Below the pieces are notes generated by a model. The model saw nothing but the letters and a program-made list of their open reading frames with translations. It was not told the origin of the DNA and ran no database searches. Position numbers and translations under genes: made by a program. Positions 6,095 to 9,814 of a DNA stretch of 9,814 nt are shown here, piece by piece. This DNA is from Bacteroidales bacterium (GTDB taxonomy: Bacteria; Bacteroidota; Bacteroidia; Bacteroidales; UBA7960): assembly GCA_007132825.1 (NCBI GenBank), contig SLNX01000039.1, positions 1-9,814 on the forward strand, given 5' to 3'. Within the stretch, counting starts at the first letter, position 1; each line of letters opens with the position of its first letter.

Positions 6095-6934
6095 ATGTTA
6101 TTTATGGTTGACATTAAAGAATTGCGTTTTGGTTATACAAAGAAAAGGACTTTGTTTGACCATTTGGATCTGGACCTGAAGCCTGGCAACGTTTATGGAT
6201 TGTTGGGCAAGAACGGTGCAGGTAAGACCACTTTGCTGAAAATCATCAGCGGACTGGTATTTTCGGATAAAGGGAAATGCCTTGTGCACGGATACCATGC
6301 TAAGGATCGAGTTCCGGAATGTTTGGAGGACATTTGTTTTATTCCCGAGGAATACCATTTACCTTCCATACGGATTGATCGTTTTGTAATGCTTCACGGC
6401 CCTTTTTACAAACGATTTGATCACAGTAAGCTTGACTGGTTATTGAAAGAGTTTCAGTTGGAACCGCAACAGAAGTTGCACCAGCTGTCTTATGGTCAGC
6501 GAAAGAAGTTTTTGCTCGCTTTTGGCTTAGCCACCTCTGCAAGGTTGTTATTAATGGATGAACCGACCAATGGGCTCGACATCCCTTCAAAAAGCCAGTT
6601 CAGAAAAGTAATTGCCGCTTCGGTTAATGAAGATCAATGTGTTGTGATCTCTACACACCAGGTGCGTGACCTTCAAAACCTGATTGATCCGATTATCATT
6701 ATTGATGAAGGAAAGATCATCTTCAACCAGAGCATTGAACGCATTGCCTCCGTGCTGCATTTTGATACCCTGATTGATTTAAAGGAAAACATGCAACCAT
6801 TATATTACGAAGAGGGCATAGGTGGATTTGCGGTCATCACACCGAATCGGGATGAAAAAGATAGCCGGATTGATATCGAGCTTTTATTTAACGGTGTGGT
6901 AGCTAATGCGAAAGGTTTTAATAACGAATTTTAA
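6095..6934 (+). CDS. ABC transporter ATP-binding protein
   Basis: The 279-residue protein is a complete ABC ATPase: Walker A GKNGAGKT (38-45), signature LSYGQ (131-135), Walker B LLLMDEP (151-157), D-loop GLD (160-162) and switch His188 in STHQ. The Q-loop position reads CFIPEEY (81-87), with Glu where most ABC proteins have Gln; this form occurs in some export ATPases that pair with GntR regulators. The tail after about residue 215 is a short family-specific extension. A second Met at codon 4 (6104, MVDIKELRFGY) is an equally good start, because the family usually begins 'mi.i..l.f.Y'. The gene is first in the operon, and the permease begins about 11 bp after its stop. Substrate is unknown; peptide antibiotics or envelope-active compounds are the usual guess for ATPases in YtrA-type operons. 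Confidence 0.92.
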   Translation: MLFMVDIKELRFGYTKKRTLFDHLDLDLKPGNVYGLLGKNGAGKTTLLKIISGLVFSDKGKCLVHGYHAKDRVPECLEDICFIPEEYHLPSIRIDRFVMLHGPFYKRFDHSKLDWLLKEFQLEPQQKLHQLSYGQRKKFLLAFGLATSARLLLMDEPTNGLDIPSKSQFRKVIAASVNEDQCVVISTHQVRDLQNLIDPIIIIDEGKIIFNQSIERIASVLHFDTLIDLKENMQPLYYEEGIGGFAVITPNRDEKDSRIDIELLFNGVVANAKGFNNEF

Positions 6935-6945
6935 AAGTGATTCTT

Positions 6946-7701
6946 ATGGAAAAGAGTAATATTTTCAATTTAAATCGGATGTATCTGCTCACACGACGAC
7001 ATCTTTTTTCTAATCTTACCGGATGGCTGATCGCTTTTGGCGCCCTGTCAGGTGTTTTGCTTGTCATTTCCCTGCTTGTTGCCAATTTCCAGCCCGGTAG
7101 TCTTGCCATGCTAACGCCTGCCTATTTAACCATTATGTTTATTGGTGGTTACATTTTCACCGGCAGCATATTCGGAGAACTGAATGAACCCAGGAAAGCA
7201 ACTCATTACCTGACACTGCCCGTGTCTGTTACAGAACGCCTGGCATCTGCCTGGTTGTTGACAGGCATCATGTTTCCCTTATTTGCTTTGTTGATGATTT
7301 TCCTGATCATATTCCTGGCGAACCTGGTCATGAACCTAACTTTCGATTTTTCTCCCTTTGCGAATCTTTTCACTGGAAATTATGTCAATGCCTTTAAAAC
7401 CTATCTGATCACACAGTCGGTTTTCTTGCTGGGAGCGGTCTATTTCCGGAAATATAATTTTCTGAAGACATTGTTGGTGCTTTTCCTGTTTTTTATTGCT
7501 TTTTTATTGATTACGGCACTTTTCGGATGGATCTTCCTCTCACATTTGGCTGAAACGATTCAATCGGGGGAAGCGGCCTTAAACATTGACCCGGTTGCCG
7601 TTCGCTGGATACCCATGGCAGCAAACTTTTTTTATACCTATTTAATGGTTCCGTTTTTTCTCGTAACAACGTGGTTCTCTTTAAAAGAAAGGCAGGTGTA
7701 A
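6946..7701 (+). CDS. ABC transporter permease, six-helix membrane protein
   Basis: The 251-residue protein is strongly hydrophobic, with about six membrane helices near 26-46, 58-77, 105-130, 145-160, 168-192 and 220-240. The motif YLTLPVSVTERLASAW (88-103), in the loop between helices 2 and 3, is typical of this group of Bacteroidota permeases, in which 'LPvs..Ek..s' is conserved. I prefer the ATG at 6946 (MEKSNIFNLNR) to the GTG three codons earlier at 6937. The gene sits between its cognate ATPase (11 bp upstream) and the GntR regulator (2 bp downstream), so the pair should form an ABC-2-like exporter as a dimer of each. No substrate can be read from the sequence. Confidence 0.85.
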   Translation: MEKSNIFNLNRMYLLTRRHLFSNLTGWLIAFGALSGVLLVISLLVANFQPGSLAMLTPAYLTIMFIGGYIFTGSIFGELNEPRKATHYLTLPVSVTERLASAWLLTGIMFPLFALLMIFLIIFLANLVMNLTFDFSPFANLFTGNYVNAFKTYLITQSVFLLGAVYFRKYNFLKTLLVLFLFFIAFLLITALFGWIFLSHLAETIQSGEAALNIDPVAVRWIPMAANFFYTYLMVPFFLVTTWFSLKERQV

Positions 7702-7703
7702 TT

Positions 7704-8063
7704 ATGGAATTCAATGACAAACAAGCCATATATCTGCAAATTGCAGATTATTTCTGTGAGCGCATTCTTAAAAAGCAATGGAAAGAAGGGGAGAAGGTCC
7801 CCTCGATCAGGGACATTGCAGTTCAGCTGGAAGTAAACCCCAATACTGCTTTCAGGACCTATAATTTCCTGCAGGATAAAGGGATTATCTTTAACCGCAG
7901 GGGAATCGGTTATTTCGTTGCTGAAAATGGATATGCCAAAACCATGGAGTTTAAAAAAGATACCTTCATTCAGGAGGAGCTTCCGAGGGTATTCCACACC
8001 ATGGATATGTTAAAAATGAACACCAAAGATTTGGAAAAAGAGTATAATGAGTTTAAAAATTAA
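7704..8063 (+). CDS. GntR family regulator, YtrA subfamily
   Basis: The 119-residue protein has an N-terminal GntR winged helix-turn-helix (about 8-72). Visible parts are IYLQIADYF (9-17), KVPSIRDIA (31-39), the recognition helix region VNPNTAFRTYNFLQ (44-57) and the wing RRGIGYFV (65-72). The remaining 47 or so residues are a short helical tail, as in the YtrA subfamily, which lacks a large ligand-binding domain and uses the tail for dimer formation. The ATG at 7704 lies 2 bp after the permease stop and is preceded by an AGGCAGG purine run, a rare good Shine-Dalgarno-like site here; an upstream in-frame ATG at 7671 would overlap the permease and add residues foreign to the family. YtrA-type regulators typically repress their own ABC operon, and the repeat at 6050-6089 is the likely target. 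Confidence 0.92.
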   Translation: MEFNDKQAIYLQIADYFCERILKKQWKEGEKVPSIRDIAVQLEVNPNTAFRTYNFLQDKGIIFNRRGIGYFVAENGYAKTMEFKKDTFIQEELPRVFHTMDMLKMNTKDLEKEYNEFKN

Positions 8064-8074
8064 ACAAAATATTT

Positions 8075-8815
8075 ATGAAAACTGCAAATAAAATTCTTTT
8101 AACGGCACTTGGAATACTATTCATTGTGATAATCGCGGTATTTATTACCCTCAGAATAGAATTATCCCGGGAAGCCCATAAAGGCAGCGGTCACATTGTA
8201 ACCGAAGAAAGATCCCTTGCTGGTTTTACTGAAATTGAAGCTCGTGGCAATCTGATCATTCATATTGAACAATCAGATAACCACAATGTTATGATAGAAG
8301 CAGATGATAATTTAATCGAGTTTGTTGAAACCACTGTAAGCAGGGGACGCTTGCGGATTCGGCTAACAGAACCAATACGCAGCAAATCCCACATCAACCT
8401 GTATGTCCAACTTCAGGATTTATCCCGTTTGGAAGGTAATGCCGGTAGCCATTTCATTTCTAATGAGGGTCTTCATGGGACAGTTCTGACAAAAGAGCTT
8501 GGTTCAGGCGCCCGAAGTGCACTGTATTTGTTTTATGACGAATTGAATGTTATATTAAAATCAGGATCATTTTCCAATCTTTCCGGAAGTACAAACGATT
8601 TTTCTGTTGAGGTAACATCCGGAGCAGTTATTGATGCCAGCCGGTTAGAAGCATTAACCTGCAAAGTTATAAGTAAAAGCGGCGCTGAGGCTTTCGTATT
8701 TGTCAGCGAAAGTCTAACCGCAAATGCCAGCAGTGGAGGATTAATTAATTATCATGGAAATCCTGCTCATAAGAGCTGGAATACATCAGGCGGTGGCCAG
8801 ATCATCAAAAAGTAA
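8075..8815 (+). CDS. DUF2807 (head GIN domain, putative adhesin) membrane-anchored protein
   Basis: The 246-residue protein begins with one membrane helix (about 7-26) that lacks a clear cleavage or lipobox site, so it is probably an anchored envelope protein with its bulk outside the cytoplasm. From about 45 on it has the DUF2807 pattern: GFTEIEARGNLIIHIEQSD, then IEFVETTVSRGRLRIRL, then a run of short beta turns with repeated Ser-Gly pairs (LKSGSFSNLSGS, VTSGAV, SKSGAEAF, ASSGG), ending in SGGGQIIKK. This is expected to fold as a right-handed beta-solenoid. The gene starts 11 bp after the GntR stop and ends before a strong hairpin, so it is the last gene of the ABC operon. Its biochemical role is unknown. 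Similar solenoid proteins accompany envelope stress operons in other bacteria, so an envelope-sensing or protective role is a reasonable inference. Confidence 0.87.
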   Translation: MKTANKILLTALGILFIVIIAVFITLRIELSREAHKGSGHIVTEERSLAGFTEIEARGNLIIHIEQSDNHNVMIEADDNLIEFVETTVSRGRLRIRLTEPIRSKSHINLYVQLQDLSRLEGNAGSHFISNEGLHGTVLTKELGSGARSALYLFYDELNVILKSGSFSNLSGSTNDFSVEVTSGAVIDASRLEALTCKVISKSGAEAFVFVSESLTANASSGGLINYHGNPAHKSWNTSGGGQIIKK

Positions 8816-8866
8816 GCGGGAATAAAAGTTATATAATTAATATTATGTTAAATAGAGTTTTTGAAA

Positions 8867-8899
8867 CAACAGGGGAATCTTTAAAGGACTCCCCTGTTG
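8867..8899. terminator. Hairpin, probably a bidirectional terminator
   Basis: CAACAGGGGA (8867-8876) pairs perfectly with TCCCCTGTTG (8890-8899); 2-3 more pairs are possible inside after one mismatch, around a loop centred on CTTTAAAG. It lies between two convergent genes, 51 bp after the DUF2807 stop and 25 bp from the stop of the TPR gene on the other strand. T-rich tracts after the stem are weak on both strands (CTTTAAT on plus, TTTCAAAAA on minus), so I call it from the stem and position. Confidence 0.75.
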
Positions 8900-8924
8900 C
8901 TTTAATGAATACAAACTAATGATA

Positions 8925-9814
8925 CTAGTCTTCCTCTTCAGGATCCCCGAAGTATTTTCTGTATAATGGCAGGATCTCCTCAAGTTTATCGTTTTGTTCG
9001 GTTCTGGCATAGAGTTCAACGAGTGAGAGAACAACAATTTCCATATTGGGATCATCCATTTCCAGCATTTCTTTTGCTTGCTCTAGAAAAGGCTGAGCCT
9101 CCAGCCATGCTTCTTTGAACTCTTTTTCATCTTCCTGGTATCTTGCAAAATCATGGGTTTCTCGCAGCCTATCTTCAGCTGCTTCAAAAATTCTAATTCC
9201 ACGGTTAAAATATAAGACGCCAAGATTGTAAACTGCATCAAAATAGTCTGGTTTTAATTCTAAGGCGCTTTCATAGGCTTTTATCGCCTCGTCAAATGCA
9301 AATGCCCTCTCCTCATCCGTGTAGGTTGTATCTTGAGACATTCTGTCGTAGTTTGCCCCAAAGGCAAAATACAAATGGGGATTCTCAGGGTCTTTTTGTA
9401 TGGCAAGGTCAAGAATCTCCCTGGCTTGATCAATGTCGCCCGTGAAGATGTGAATATTTGCTTCTGCAAAAATGAGATCCAGTTCATCAGGGTATTTCTC
9501 GCGTCCCTCCTGAATAAATTTTGTAGCCGCCAGCGTATCTCCTTGTGCCATGGCAATGTTTGATAACGATGAATAAATGAATGATTCATCATATTGCATG
9601 TTCTTTAAATCCAGGTATATTTCTTTCGCACGTTCCAGGTTTCCACCGATCTCAGCTGCAATTCCTGCATAGGAGTAAATTAATGTATCTTTATCGTCGT
9701 AGGTTAAGCCAATATTGTAAGATCTTAATAAATAGTCGCTTGCCTTAAGCCATTCTTCATTTTCGTAGGCTTCTGCCCCAACATTGCGAGTCAGATCGGA
9801 TAAAAATAGCAGCA
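8925..9814 (-). CDS. TPR-repeat protein, 3' part (start beyond the right edge)
   Basis: The minus-strand frame is open from the right edge to a TAG at 8925-8927, giving 296 visible residues. The Met at 9597-9599 is internal: codons upstream of it continue the same repeat protein (for example YLLRSYNIGLTY and YAGIAAEIGGNLERAKEIY). Several degenerate tetratricopeptide repeats are visible, such as FAEANIHIFTGDIDQAREIL, YFAFGANYDRM and YFDAVYNLGVLYFNRG. A charged insertion (EDRLRETHDFARYQEDEKEF) precedes the last repeats, and the protein ends in an acidic PEEED. The pattern YFDAVYNLGVLYFNRG, then a charged helix, then FLEQAKEMLE and LVELYAR is typical of a conserved Bacteroidota TPR protein that is often encoded next to gyrA; that memory cannot be checked here. 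It is probably exported, but the signal peptide lies outside the window. Its function is protein binding in general terms only. Confidence 0.85.
   Translation of the reverse strand, partial: LLFLSDLTRNVGAEAYENEEWLKASDYLLRSYNIGLTYDDKDTLIYSYAGIAAEIGGNLERAKEIYLDLKNMQYDESFIYSSLSNIAMAQGDTLAATKFIQEGREKYPDELDLIFAEANIHIFTGDIDQAREILDLAIQKDPENPHLYFAFGANYDRMSQDTTYTDEERAFAFDEAIKAYESALELKPDYFDAVYNLGVLYFNRGIRIFEAAEDRLRETHDFARYQEDEKEFKEAWLEAQPFLEQAKEMLEMDDPNMEIVVLSLVELYARTEQNDKLEEILPLYRKYFGDPEEED

Overview
The window looks like chromosomal DNA from a member of the Bacteroidota, most likely an order Bacteroidales-type anaerobe or marine relative. Three things point there: the moxR/bat (Bacteroides aerotolerance) gene order, promoter candidates of the Bacteroidota type (TTTG, then TAnnTTTG, rather than TTGACA/TATAAT), and a compact, moderately AT-rich layout in which start sites are rarely preceded by strong Shine-Dalgarno sequences. 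I see no insertion sequence, CRISPR array, tRNA, rRNA or integration site.

Region 1 (minus strand, 5831 down to 1) is one long, tightly packed bat operon. In transcription order it holds a MoxR AAA+ ATPase, a DUF58 protein with a von Willebrand A-like fold, a membrane-anchored BatD-like/DUF4381-like protein, BatA and BatB (two membrane-anchored VWA proteins with intact MIDAS motifs), BatC (periplasmic TPR protein with a very acidic linker) and the first 47 codons of BatD, cut by the window edge. Spacers are short (4-bp overlap, then 6, 17 and 18 bp); the largest is 63 bp, between moxR and the DUF58 gene. The family picture is a MoxR chaperone-like ATPase acting with VWA proteins on envelope or stress functions. 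The biochemical output of Bat proteins is still not firmly known.

Region 2 (5832-6094) is the divergent intergenic region. It holds a -7 candidate for moxR, a short block of 7-nt and 8-nt tandem repeats, and a well-formed Bacteroidota promoter for the rightward operon. That promoter overlaps a direct repeat and an inverted repeat that together look like an operator.

Region 3 (plus strand, 6095-8815) is a four-gene operon: ABC ATPase, six-helix ABC permease, a short YtrA-type GntR repressor, and a membrane-anchored DUF2807 (head GIN/putative adhesin) protein. The likely logic is a drug- or envelope-stress-responsive exporter controlled by its own GntR repressor, with the DUF2807 protein as an envelope partner of unknown role.

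Region 4 (8816-9814) starts with a strong hairpin, probably a bidirectional terminator between convergent genes. The 3' part of a minus-strand TPR protein gene follows; its start lies beyond the right edge.

Nothing here is clearly a wholly new system. The parts most worth a second look are the promoter/operator of the GntR-ABC operon, the coupling of DUF2807 to it, and the acidic, possibly metal-binding linker of BatC beside two MIDAS proteins.
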